A stretch of 64,000 nt of DNA from Streptomyces ortus (GCF_026341275.1 NZ_JAIFZO010000002.1:4370118-4434117); one strand, 5' to 3'; positions 1-6,609 are shown, numbered from the stretch's first letter. Translations and numbers: made by a program. The notes: generated by a model not told the origin, from the sequence alone.

Positions 1-515
1 GCGGGGGCACTGGCCGGGGGTTTGGGTGGCGCGGCTGTCAGCTCCGGTGCCGGTTCGGGAGCCGGGGCGGGCGCGGGTTCGTCGGTGCGCTGCATCTCGA
101 CTTCCTGCGGAGCCGGTTCGTCCTTCACTGGCTGCGTGGGAGCGACTGGCGTCGCAGGGGTTGAGTGCACCAGGAGGGTGCCGCCGAGGAAGGCCAGGGC
201 GGGCCAGCCAGCGACGAGGATGCAGAGCCAGGCCGGGACGGCGTTGAGGTCGAGGAGCCCGGCGGTGGCGATGTTCGCGCCGAGTGAGGCGACCAGCGCG
301 ATGACGAACCAGGTCCAGGCGGAGCGGTCCCGGCGGGCGGTGCGCAGCCGACGCCAGGCGGCGACGAGCAGCAGGTCGACGGAGATCGGATAGGCCCAGG
401 CTTTCCAGCCGGTCTGTCCGGCGGCGTCGGCAAGGTCGTGCAGGTGGGCGAAGGACAGCGCACCGGCGATGACGGCCTGGACCATGACCGCGTCCGGACG
501 GATCGAGCGGGACAT
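1..515 (-). CDS. DUF2637 (SpdB-like) membrane protein of an integrative element, C-terminus cut off
   Basis: The gene starts at an ATG (513-515) behind a strong AGGGAGG ribosome site and runs off the left edge, so about 171 residues are visible. Residues 9-113 contain about four hydrophobic segments, as in DUF2637 proteins of actinobacterial conjugative elements, where plasmid spread (Spd) proteins help DNA move between hyphal compartments. A Pro/Ala/Glu-rich tail follows and continues outside the window. The gene starts 25 bases after the translocase gene ends and is probably last or near last in that leftward operon. The family assignment rests on membrane topology, tail and neighbours; the exact role is inferred. 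Confidence 0.75.
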   Translation of the reverse strand, partial: MSRSIRPDAVMVQAVIAGALSFAHLHDLADAAGQTGWKAWAYPISVDLLLVAAWRRLRTARRDRSAWTWFVIALVASLGANIATAGLLDLNAVPAWLCILVAGWPALAFLGGTLLVHSTPATPVAPTQPVKDEPAPQEVEMQRTDEPAPAPAPEPAPELTAAPPKPPASAP

Positions 516-540
516 GAGAACCACCTCCCTTCCAGGGGGT

Positions 541-1881
541 TCAGCTGGTGACCGGCCGGGCCTTGCCCAGCGGAGGAGAAACGGCCGGCATGGCAGCGGG
601 CACGTAGGGGCGGAAGGGCTTGAGGGCGGGGAAGTCCGGGACCAGGTGGGCGAACTCGCGGCAGATGGCGGCCACCTCGTCGCGAGGCGTGTCCGGGGTG
701 CGGATTTTCGACCAGCCGCCGGAGGAGTCCGCCGCGACCGCCGTGCCGGGGCGTTCCATCGGGATCAGGCTCGCGACGGGGACCGCGTCGGGGGCTACGT
801 CGTTGAGGCCCATTTCGGCGGTCTGCTTGTCGTTGACCCGGTGCACCACCCGGCCGGTGAGCTGGGCCCGGAGCATGGTGGCGCCCTTGCCCAGGTCGGA
901 GCCGAAGCGCTGCCCGCAGATCTCCAGGTAGATGCCGACCGAGCGGGCCATCTGCGCCAGCCGGATCAGCGCCGTGACGATTCGCTCGCGGCGTTCCTCG
1001 TCCTTCTTGGCGGAGATCAGGAACAGCTCCGCCACCTCGTCCACCAGGACGACGACCGGCACCGGCCGCAGCTCGGCAGGCAGCTCCCACATGTCCGAGA
1101 CGCCGTGCTGCCGCAGTTGGTCGAAGCGGTCTTCCATCTCCGCGACCAGGACCGCCAGCAGCGAGGCCGACTCGTCCGGAGTGGTGGCCAGCGCCGACAG
1201 CCGAGGCACGTAGGCGGTCTGTTCCACCCCGCGCTTGCAGTCGATGCCCACCAGCGCCACCGGCAGTTGCGCGAGCCCCTTGATCAGGTTGCGCTGATAC
1301 ATCGACTTGCCCGAGTGGTTCGCGCCCAGGGTGAGCGCCATCGGCGCCTTGCGGTAGTCCCGCTCGAAGGCGGTCCCGTCCTCCCGCAGCGCGACGGGGA
1401 CGACCATGTCTCGGGGGCGTGCCTTGCGCGGCATCCGCACCCGGCGCAGCACGTCGTAGCCGGTCATGCGCAGCTCGACGTATCCCGGCTTGGTCTCCGC
1501 CACGGTCACCGAGTACACGCCCCAGGCGTGACGCAGCCGTTCCGAGGTGGCGATCAGGTCGGCGGGCTCCAGCCCGGCCGGAAGGCGCAGGGTGACCCGC
1601 AGGCCGGTCGACGTGCCGCGCACCCGGCGGATCTTCGGGGGCACCGGCTGTACCTCGCGGCGGGCGACGTTGCGCGTCATGAAGGCCCGCAGGCCCGAGG
1701 GCTGCACCGTCAGCCCGCAGACGTCCATGGTCGAGCGGTACGAGAGGACGAAGCGCCCCCAGGTGACCGGCATCCCGACCAGCGACCAGTACACGCGAGG
1801 AGCGCGCACCTTCGCATAGCCAAGACCACCGGCACCCGCTACGGCTCCAGTGGCCTCCAGCCACACCGACAGGTTCGTCAT
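541..1881 (-). CDS. FtsK/SpoIIIE-type DNA translocase, TraSA/TraB-like
   Basis: The 446-aa protein is an ATPase that, in this family, moves double-stranded element DNA from donor to recipient mycelium. A Walker A motif (GANHSGKS, residues 186-193) and a Walker B strand ending VLVDEVAE (about 278-285) are clear. A short N-terminal hydrophobic segment (about 8-22) could anchor it in the membrane. It is shorter than chromosomal FtsK and lacks the long linker and gamma domain, as for pSAM2 TraSA. The ATG lies only two bases after the stop of the upstream SCO3933-type gene, so translation is probably coupled. A relaxase is not expected, since this class transfers duplex DNA. Confidence 0.9.
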   Translation of the reverse strand: MTNLSVWLEATGAVAGAGGLGYAKVRAPRVYWSLVGMPVTWGRFVLSYRSTMDVCGLTVQPSGLRAFMTRNVARREVQPVPPKIRRVRGTSTGLRVTLRLPAGLEPADLIATSERLRHAWGVYSVTVAETKPGYVELRMTGYDVLRRVRMPRKARPRDMVVPVALREDGTAFERDYRKAPMALTLGANHSGKSMYQRNLIKGLAQLPVALVGIDCKRGVEQTAYVPRLSALATTPDESASLLAVLVAEMEDRFDQLRQHGVSDMWELPAELRPVPVVVLVDEVAELFLISAKKDEERRERIVTALIRLAQMARSVGIYLEICGQRFGSDLGKGATMLRAQLTGRVVHRVNDKQTAEMGLNDVAPDAVPVASLIPMERPGTAVAADSSGGWSKIRTPDTPRDEVAAICREFAHLVPDFPALKPFRPYVPAAMPAVSPPLGKARPVTS

Positions 1882-1883
1882 GA

Positions 1884-2213
1884 TCAGACCGCCGAGGTGA
1901 TCGCGACCGCACGGAACGAGATCCCGTGCCGCTTCTGGCCGTTGAACTCGTTCTCCCAGTCCCGCGCCTTCAGGCCGACCACCTTCACCGGCAGACCCGG
2001 CGCCAGACCCTCCGGAATACCCGTCTCCGGGATCGTCACCTGGTAGAGGTTGCCCTCCCCCTCGTCCGAGACCAGCAGGCCCACGGTCGACAGACCCGCA
2101 CCGGTCTCCCGGTCCATGGCACGCTCCCCGGTCTTCTGATTGATGAGCTTCGGCGTCGGCGCGGTCGCCACGAACACCACAGCGGTCGAGACATCGATCT
2201 TGAACGACGGCAT
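1884..2213 (-). CDS. SCO3933-family regulatory protein (109 aa)
   Basis: This small soluble protein begins MPSFKIDVSTAVVF and has no membrane segment. The sequence resembles the SCO3933 family, which typically sits directly upstream of the tra translocase in Streptomyces integrative elements. The ATG (2211-2213) has a CAGGGAG ribosome site and the stop is two bases from the translocase start, so it is the first gene of the leftward transfer operon. Its biochemical role is not established; regulatory is a family name, not something visible in the sequence. Confidence 0.75.
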   Translation of the reverse strand: MPSFKIDVSTAVVFVATAPTPKLINQKTGERAMDRETGAGLSTVGLLVSDEGEGNLYQVTIPETGIPEGLAPGLPVKVVGLKARDWENEFNGQKRHGISFRAVAITSAV

Positions 2214-2269
2214 GAAGTACTCCCTGAGTCAGTGCGTAGGGCAGCCCAACGGGAACCACCCTGCTCGCT

Positions 2270-2340
2270 GTCCTAGGACTGCGAGCGACTTAGGGAGACT
2301 GTGGCACGCAGTCCCAGGACTGTCAACAGTCCTGGGACTG
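2270..2340. promoter_or_regulatory. Operator cluster between the transfer operon and the GntR gene
   Basis: Three related palindromes occupy this divergent intergenic region: GTCCTAGGAC (2270-2279), CAGTCCCAGGACTG (2309-2322) and its exact reverse complement CAGTCCTGGGACTG (2327-2340). The last two form a perfect 14-bp inverted repeat separated by four bases, and each arm is itself dyad-symmetric (AGTCC-N2-GGACT). On the minus strand a perfect TTGACA -35 box (2321-2326) overlaps the arm junction; no good -10 is evident. A repressor bound here would block the transfer operon promoter. The adjacent GntR protein is the natural candidate, as KorSA is for traSA in pSAM2. Confidence 0.75.
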
Positions 2341-2373
2341 TGTTTGACTGGTCCCGTCGAGAGGAGCCACCAG

Positions 2374-3168
2374 ATGACGCCCAAATGGCGAGAGCTGGCG
2401 GACAAGCTGGCCGAGCAGATCAGGAGCGGTGAGTACGCACCGGGGCAGCAGCTTCCGCAGATCAGGGAGCTGGTGGCGGAGGGCGAGGGCTCGAAGTCCA
2501 CCGTCCACGCGGCCTACAAGGCGCTGGAAGCCGAAGGGCTGGTGACCTCGTCCCGAGGCCACGGCACCGTCGTACGGCAGCAGGTACCGCTCAAGCGGCT
2601 CGGCATCGCCCGGTACGACAAGGCCAAGTGGCGGGACGGCGACGAGGTCGCGTTCATCGCGGACCGCGTGGCTTCCGGGCGCAGCTACCGCCGGAACGAG
2701 CAGACACAGACGGTCAGCCTCGTTGAAGCGCCGCCCGCAGTGGCAGCCGCACACGGTCTCCCTGAAGGAGCGCCGGTGTACGCCCGAGCGCGTCTCGTCA
2801 AGGAAGGCGACCAGCCGACTCATACCCTGACCAGCTACTACCGCCCCGAGCACGTCGAGGGCACACGGATCGTGGATCCGACTCCAGGACCGGCCGGCCG
2901 CGGCGGCGGATTCCGGGTCCTGTACGACGCGGGTTACGAGATCGACCACATGAAGGAAGCCATCTTCGCCAGGGCCGCGACGCCGGACGAGACGAAGCTG
3001 TTGCAGCTCCCCGCGGGCGAACCTGTCGTCGAGCTGCATCGGACGACCTACACGGCTTCTGGCACAGTGGTCGAATTCGCCATCGGTGTGCACGCAGCTT
3101 CGCGCTTCGCCTGGGAGTACGACTTCAAGGTCCCGGACTCGGCGAAGGGCGAGAAGGGGCAGCAATGA
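2374..3168 (+). CDS. GntR-family (HutC/UTRA) repressor, KorSA-like
   Basis: This 264-aa regulator has an N-terminal winged helix (about 3-70, with the typical GEYAPGQQLPQIRELV stretch) and a C-terminal UTRA effector domain (about 95-250). The ATG at 2374 follows a GAGGAG ribosome site; upstream in-frame starts would run through the operator and are rejected. In pSAM2 the equivalent KorSA represses transfer and replication functions. Its position, divergent from the transfer operon with a palindrome cluster between, supports that role. The stop overlaps the next start (ATGA), so the downstream YdcF-like gene is co-translated with it. Confidence 0.88.
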   Translation: MTPKWRELADKLAEQIRSGEYAPGQQLPQIRELVAEGEGSKSTVHAAYKALEAEGLVTSSRGHGTVVRQQVPLKRLGIARYDKAKWRDGDEVAFIADRVASGRSYRRNEQTQTVSLVEAPPAVAAAHGLPEGAPVYARARLVKEGDQPTHTLTSYYRPEHVEGTRIVDPTPGPAGRGGGFRVLYDAGYEIDHMKEAIFARAATPDETKLLQLPAGEPVVELHRTTYTASGTVVEFAIGVHAASRFAWEYDFKVPDSAKGEKGQQ

Positions 3169-3830
3169 TCTCGACGCAGGCCTGGGACGACGCGCGATGC
3201 CTGTGGGACTACCACCAGATGGGCCACGTCCTGCGGCCGTGCTCGGTCGCGGTCGGCCTGGGCAGCCACGACCTGGGCGTGGCCGACACGGCGGTGGACC
3301 TGTACGAGCGCGGCATGGCCCCCCTGCTTGTGTTCACTGGCGCCACCAGCCCGACGACGCGGGACCGTATGCCGCGAGGCGAGGCGGTCCACTACCGCGA
3401 ACGGGCCCTCGAACTCGGCGTGCCCGCCTCAGCGGTCCTCGTGGAACCGCGCGCCCGCAACACGGGTGAGAACATCCGCTTCTCCAAGGCCGTGCTTGAG
3501 GAGGCGGGGGTGGACGTCTCCTCCGTTCTCCTGATCAGCAAGCCGTACGAGGAGCGGAGGGCGTACGCCACGGCGCGCAAGCTGTGGCCTGGGGTAGAGA
3601 TCGTCAGCGCCTCAACTCCGATGACGTTCAGCGAGTACGTGGATTCCATCGGGGATGTACGTCTGGTCATCGACATGCTTGTGGGAGCGCTTCAGCGTCT
3701 GCTGATCTACCCGGAGCAGGGGTTCATGATCAGTCAGCAAGTCCCGGATCACGTGCTTCGGGCGTATGAGCGGCTCTGCCACGAAGGCTTCACCAGTCGG
3801 CTCCTCCACACCGACACGGCTTCCACCTGA
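3165..3830 (+). CDS. YdcF/ElyC-like DUF218 protein
   Basis: The 221-aa protein has the DUF218/YdcF Rossmann-like fold signature: an early hydrophobic strand ending in GLGSHD, then FTGAT, an RA(R)NTGEN-type motif near residue 100, and a strand with SKPYEERRAYA. DUF218 proteins are linked to cell envelope metabolism or nucleotide-related binding, but no reaction is certain. There is no signal peptide or membrane segment, so it is probably cytoplasmic. It overlaps the repressor stop by ATGA, forming a two-gene unit. YdcF-like genes next to the korSA-type regulator recur in Streptomyces elements (from memory), and the function there is unknown. Confidence 0.75.
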   Translation: MISTQAWDDARCLWDYHQMGHVLRPCSVAVGLGSHDLGVADTAVDLYERGMAPLLVFTGATSPTTRDRMPRGEAVHYRERALELGVPASAVLVEPRARNTGENIRFSKAVLEEAGVDVSSVLLISKPYEERRAYATARKLWPGVEIVSASTPMTFSEYVDSIGDVRLVIDMLVGALQRLLIYPEQGFMISQQVPDHVLRAYERLCHEGFTSRLLHTDTAST

Positions 3831-4163
3831 TCAACTCAGCCCGGATCAGCCCACGCTGCGAGGAATCCGCCCATCCGACCGGCCGCAGCGTGTTGTTACA
3901 GGTTTCTCTACCTCATCAAGTCCGGCTGCGCTCCGCTCCGCCGGGCGCGCTTTCCGGCTCCGCCGCCCTCCGCGCTCCTGCCTCCGGCCCGCGCTGCGGG
4001 CGCTGCGCCGACGCACGCCCACGGGTAGATAGGCCGGTCTGACGAGGGCGATCACTGCACGAACGCGGCCACGGTCAAGGACATGCCTCCGGCGGGGGCG
4101 CTCCGACTCCGGGATGGAGGGGGCGCCGCTGGCGGGTACCGGCCGAGTGGGGCGTGCGTGGGG

Positions 4164-4317
4164 AGCTCCCATCCCGTCCACCGCCGACCCAGGCAGAGCC
4201 GAGCAGACGCGGCCCAGGGGCGTCAAGGTCGTTCGTACAGTGGCGCGCTCCACCTTGACGCCCCTGAACCACGCCTGCTCCACGGTGTGTGGGTCGACGG
4301 CGGACGGGATGGGAGCT
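4164..4317 (-). repeat. 154-bp imperfect palindrome, strand-biased fold (ssDNA origin or structured RNA candidate)
   Basis: Outer arms 4164-4190 and 4291-4317 match at 25 of 27 positions. Inner arms 4201-4229 and 4252-4280 match at 25 of 29, around a 22-base loop; the remaining ten-base segments are unpaired. All six mismatches are transitions placed so that the minus strand forms G-T/G-U wobbles while the plus strand would have A-C mismatches. A transcript or single strand of minus polarity can therefore pair fully. Candidates are a single-strand origin of a rolling-circle element, a transfer locus, or a structured RNA. Confidence 0.8.
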
Positions 4318-4359
4318 TGGGTAAGTGGTGGGTTGCGGCATCGACGGAGCCTGCTGCGA

Positions 4360-4375
4360 TGTTTCACGTGAAACA
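4360..4375. promoter_or_regulatory. parS (ParB-binding site) inside the integrative element
   Basis: TGTTTCACGTGAAACA is a perfect 16-bp palindrome and matches the bacterial parS consensus exactly. Streptomyces chromosomes carry many parS copies clustered around oriC. This copy lies between the transfer module and the attachment site, so it appears to be carried by the element rather than the ancestral chromosome. Confidence 0.9.
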
Positions 4376-4614
4376 GTCCTCGACGGTGAACAGGTCCATT
4401 TGTGGAGCTGGGTGCACGCCTCCAAGAGGCTGAAATCACTGGCCGCACCCATTTGACCTGCGGAAACGGCTTGATTTCCGGGGTTGTCAAAGGTGACCGG
4501 TAAGATGAGCGCAGCTACTTCGCAAAGCTCTCTACGAACTGCGCCTTGGGGAAGGTGAGTTCACCGTCTCCGGCCCATGGCGGGTCGGTCTGGAGAGCGG
4601 AAGGAGGTGGCTAG

Positions 4615-4731
4615 ATGAGCGAGATCGTTAAGACGCGCCGACGATGGACCGGCCCTGAAAAGTGGCAGGTTGGCTTGGCGGCTGTGGCACTGATGTTCGC
4701 GATCATCGATCGAGCGGGTTGGTTTTGGTGA
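4615..4731 (+). CDS. 38-aa membrane peptide
   Basis: This short gene has a near-ideal ribosome site (AAGGAGGTGG, 4601-4610) seven bases before ATG. It encodes a basic N-terminus (MSEIVKTRRRW), a connecting segment and one hydrophobic stretch (about residues 19-30, GLAAVALMFAII), ending AGWFW. I do not recognise a family. Synonymous choices include several A/T-ending codons, unlike the chromosomal genes. Two strong hairpins follow, so it may form its own transcription unit. Small membrane peptides of this kind occur in conjugative elements as entry-exclusion, spread or toxin peptides; none of these is demonstrated. Confidence 0.6.
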   Translation: MSEIVKTRRRWTGPEKWQVGLAAVALMFAIIDRAGWFW

Positions 4732-4778
4732 CCCGTCAGGAGGCCGGTCGGAGGCGACACGTGATGAGCTGTGAATGC

Positions 4779-4860
4779 AGCGAGTCCGGTCGGTATCAGC
4801 TCGACCGGACTCGCTAAGGCAGGGGGTTTGGTCCTGGTTGGCGCCGGGGCCAAACCCCCT
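4779..4860. terminator. Two tandem hairpins after the 38-aa gene
   Basis: The first hairpin has perfect 14-bp arms, AGCGAGTCCGGTCG (4779-4792) and its complement at 4802-4815, with a nine-base loop. The second has 11-bp arms, AGGGGGTTTGG (4821-4831) and CCAAACCCCCT (4850-4860). Neither has a clear U-tract, but together they probably end transcription in both directions. The remaining gap to 5113 holds only the repeat pair at 4972-5004. Confidence 0.6.
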
Positions 4861-4971
4861 CTGTCTACGGTTGTTACTAGAAAAGCCCTGATCAGGGCCC
4901 TAGTCCGAGACAATCTGTCTACTACAATACCTCCGCTTTGACCTCGCTGGCCAGCTAGGACGGTCCATGGT

Positions 4972-5004
4972 TGTAGCTACACGCAGCCCCATCGTGTAGC
5001 TACA
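4972..5004. promoter_or_regulatory. Inverted repeat with two TGTAGCTACA palindromes
   Basis: TGTAGCTACACG (4972-4983) and CGTGTAGCTACA (4993-5004) are perfect 12-bp inverted arms with a nine-base spacer. Each contains the self-symmetric decamer TGTAGCTACA. The same GTAGCTA core occurs as tandem repeats at 5663-5680, just upstream of the small GntR gene, so both are candidate operators for that protein. Confidence 0.55.
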
Positions 5005-5113
5005 GCTCTACGGATCTCTCTCCAATTGCGCATTGCTAGCGCCATGGTGGTTGCACGATGCCCCTCAGAGCGTCCCCACTGATCGTGCATCTCTGTGCCG
5101 CCCGGCGGCTGAA

Positions 5114-5365
5114 TCAGGTAGAGGCTCTATTCGTCAGGCCCGGCTTAGTGGCTGGTTCGGTTCTTGTCGGACGCTTTGGGCAGTGCGGGCCGCACTCGTA
5201 CACCTCGACAGACAGATCGTGTGCACCGCAGTGTCCTTCGGCGCGGCCGGCCGATCTGGCGCCCTCCCAGAGCAGTCCGCCACACCAGCAGCAGCGCCAG
5301 CCGAGATACTGCCAGCCGCTGAGTTCCCCGGCGGGCGGCGGCTTCGGCCGCCAAGTCCCAGTCAT
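5114..5365 (-). CDS. Small Cys-rich protein of the element (83 aa)
   Basis: The start is the ATG at 5363-5365, which overlaps the stop of the upstream gene (ATGA), although the frame extends further upstream. The protein begins MTGTWRPK and carries a CCWCG cluster plus later His and Cys residues (GHCGAH, ECGPHC), compatible with a zinc ribbon. I recall similar hypothetical proteins in Streptomyces integrative elements, with no assigned function. It is the second gene of a leftward two-gene unit. Zinc binding is inferred only from cysteine spacing. Confidence 0.6.
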   Translation of the reverse strand: MTGTWRPKPPPAGELSGWQYLGWRCCWCGGLLWEGARSAGRAEGHCGAHDLSVEVYECGPHCPKRPTRTEPATKPGLTNRAST

Positions 5366-5580
5366 GGCCGGTCGGAGAACGGGATCAGGTCGTGCTGATC
5401 GCGGCATGGGCCGCAGGCAGATTGAGCACCCCCTGGCCCGGAACCCTGCTCATCCACACTGATGATGCGGATGTCGATGCTGTAGCCGCGGTGCCATGAG
5501 CAGTAGCCATAGGCGACGGGCTCCGTCTTCGCCGTGTTCGGGCTGTTCGGGGCGGTTGGGTTCTGCTTACCCTCGTTCAC
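5362..5580 (-). CDS. Small Cys/His protein of the element (72 aa)
   Basis: A GTG start (5578-5580) has GGAG at a suitable distance. The product begins MNEGKQNPTAPN and carries a YCSWH motif near residue 27 and an ACGPCRDQ motif near residue 56, so it may bind a metal through two Cys/His pairs. No known domain is recognised. It is co-translated with the following gene by ATGA overlap. Its promoter lies in 5581-5735, shared with the divergent GntR gene and containing GGTAGCTAG repeats, so repression by that protein is likely. Confidence 0.6.
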   Translation of the reverse strand: MNEGKQNPTAPNSPNTAKTEPVAYGYCSWHRGYSIDIRIISVDEQGSGPGGAQSACGPCRDQHDLIPFSDRP

Positions 5581-5662
5581 GTCGACTCCATCTCAGTCGT
5601 CCATGCCCCCGGATCGGTTGCGCGATCGCGGGGGTGATGTGCGTGCACGCAGCGTAGTACTA

Positions 5663-5680
5663 GGTAGCTAGGGTAGCTAG
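5663..5680. promoter_or_regulatory. Tandem GGTAGCTAG operator candidate
   Basis: Two exact nine-base direct repeats GGTAGCTAG (5663-5671, 5672-5680) are followed by a partial third copy (GTTAG). They lie between divergent promoters and share the GTAGCTA core with the inverted repeat at 4972-5004. Confidence 0.5.
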
Positions 5681-5735
5681 GTTAGACAGGCAATCTCGAC
5701 TCGCCGATCAGGCTCATCCTGCCTAGCTTCGGATC

Positions 5736-5972
5736 ATGGACTGGAAGCCGGATATCCCGCGCTGGAAGCAGGTGTACGCGATCTTCGAGCAGCGGATCGC
5801 AGACGGCGACTACCCGCCGGGGAGCCAGTTGCCGGGCGTTCTCGCGATTCAAGGTGAGTTCGGTATCGCGCAGATGACGGCCCGCCGCGTCCTCACCGAA
5901 CTCCGGGATGCGGGACTGGCGCAGATGCAACCGGGCATCGGGACGTTCGTCACCGAGCTGCCAAAGCCGTAG
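5736..5972 (+). CDS. Minimal GntR-type winged-helix regulator (78 aa)
   Basis: The protein is only the GntR DNA-binding domain: residues 5-72 cover the winged helix, with IADGDYPPGSQLPG and TARRVLTELRDAGL marking helices and the wing at PGIGTFV. There is no effector domain, so it is far shorter than usual GntR proteins and probably responds by level rather than by ligand. Single-domain GntR proteins are common in actinobacterial elements. It is divergent from the small Cys-protein pair, with GGTAGCTAG repeats between, and likely controls both directions. Confidence 0.8.
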   Translation: MDWKPDIPRWKQVYAIFEQRIADGDYPPGSQLPGVLAIQGEFGIAQMTARRVLTELRDAGLAQMQPGIGTFVTELPKP

Positions 5973-5986
5973 GTGTCAACCCCGGC

Positions 5987-6016
5987 TTGGTGTCTGACAT
6001 CAATGGCTGACACCAA
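5987..6016. repeat. Inverted repeat TTGGTGTC/GACACCAA near the attachment site
   Basis: TTGGTGTC (5987-5994) and GACACCAA (6009-6016) are perfect eight-base arms with a 14-base loop, and another GGTGTCA lies at 5972-5978. It may terminate the GntR gene or serve as integrase/excisionase arm sites, being about 100 bases from the tRNA fragment. Confidence 0.45.
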
Positions 6017-6112
6017 CAGCAGCGTACGGAGTCGGACCAAGGCGAACCGTGGCGACCAGCGACCGGCCACCAGGCAGGCGAGAGTCAGGCTCGATGGGAC
6101 GCCATGATCGAC

Positions 6113-6157
6113 CTGATAAGGATGAGGCCACAGGTTCAAAAGCTGTTAGCCCCACCA
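6113..6157 (+). other. attR candidate: decayed 3' half of tRNA-Ile(GAT)
   Basis: From the anticodon loop CTGATAA (6113-6119, anticodon GAT) to the encoded CCA (6155-6157) the sequence has exact tRNA geometry: anticodon stem 3' side GGATG, five-base variable loop, T-arm ACAGG/TTCAAAA/GCTGT and acceptor 3' side TAGCCCC. The 5' half is missing: the bases upstream cannot pair with GGATG or TAGCCCC. The conserved C61 is G, so the copy is decayed. A break in the anticodon loop is typical of tyrosine-integrase attachment sites. The intact tRNA-Ile should lie at the other end of the element, outside the window. Confidence 0.78.
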
Positions 6158-6163
6158 GTTCAC

Positions 6164-6193
6164 AACCCCCAGGTCATCGCACCTGGGGGTTTT
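6164..6193. terminator. Terminator of the ancestral tRNA-Ile
   Basis: ACCCCCAGGT (6165-6174) pairs with ACCTGGGGGT (6181-6190) over a six-base loop and is followed by a T run. It sits seven bases after the tRNA CCA end, as expected for the terminator of the original tRNA gene. Confidence 0.8.
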
Positions 6194-6255
6194 GGCATTC
6201 ACGGCGCGTATCCCGGCGCCTGTTCCCGTGGCGTCGGTGGGCCTGGGCTCGATGG

Positions 6256-6609
6256 ATGACCTTGGAATGGGAACAGGTACTTGTTCACTGCGAAGATCCG
6301 GCGGCCCTGGGGCAGTGGTGGGCCGACGCTCTCGGCTGGGTGGTCGTCCACTCCTCCGACGACGAGTTCGAGATCCGGCAGACCCCCGACCGTCTGCCGG
6401 GGATGGACTTCGTCCGGATCGACGAGAGCAAGAAGGTGAAGAGCCGACTGCATCTCGATTTCAGGCCCGACGACCAGGCCGCCGAGGTGGCCCGTCTTGA
6501 GGCGCATGGCGCGAAGCGCGTCGACATCGGCCAGGGCGAGCAGTCGTGGGTGGTCATGGCCGACCCCGAAGGCAACGAGTTCTGTGTCCTTGGACAACGG
6601 CAGCAGTGA
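6256..6609 (+). CDS. VOC/glyoxalase-like domain protein (117 aa)
   Basis: I start this at ATG 6256 (MTLEWEQVLVHCEDPAALGQWW) because longer frames would read through the tRNA fragment and its terminator. The protein has one vicinal-oxygen-chelate repeat pair with the typical C-terminal VMADPEGNEFCVL. VOC proteins include glyoxalases, dioxygenases and resistance binding proteins; the substrate here is not evident. It is the first chromosomal gene to the right of the element. Confidence 0.8.
   Translation: MTLEWEQVLVHCEDPAALGQWWADALGWVVVHSSDDEFEIRQTPDRLPGMDFVRIDESKKVKSRLHLDFRPDDQAAEVARLEAHGAKRVDIGQGEQSWVVMADPEGNEFCVLGQRQQ

Larger units (their letters stand above)
3831..4614. other. 784-base non-coding stretch of the element, with palindrome and parS
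   Basis: No convincing gene is visible. Positions about 3930-4020 are a C-rich block with many CTCCG/GCCG steps on the plus strand. A 154-bp imperfect palindrome (4164-4317) and a perfect parS (4360-4375) follow, listed separately. Several open frames cross the palindrome on both strands, but they only mirror each other through the symmetry. In pSAM2-type elements such a region could hold a cis-acting transfer locus or a replication origin; neither is shown here. Confidence 0.6.

Noticed and set aside
469..2046. Long plus-strand frame opposite the translocase gene
   Set aside because: Arg/Gly/His-rich shadow of the translocase; no family motifs and no ribosome site, while the minus strand has Walker motifs.
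4083..4433. Open frames on both strands around the palindrome
   Set aside because: They arise from the inverted repeat and resemble each other only through that symmetry; no ribosome sites or domains.
4484..4506. TTGTCA...TAAGAT as a promoter of the 38-aa gene
   Set aside because: Spacing is only 11 bases, too short for a sigma-70 type promoter.
6113..6157. A functional tRNA-Ile gene
   Set aside because: Only the 3' half is present; the upstream bases cannot form acceptor, D-arm or the 5' anticodon stem, and C61 is mutated.
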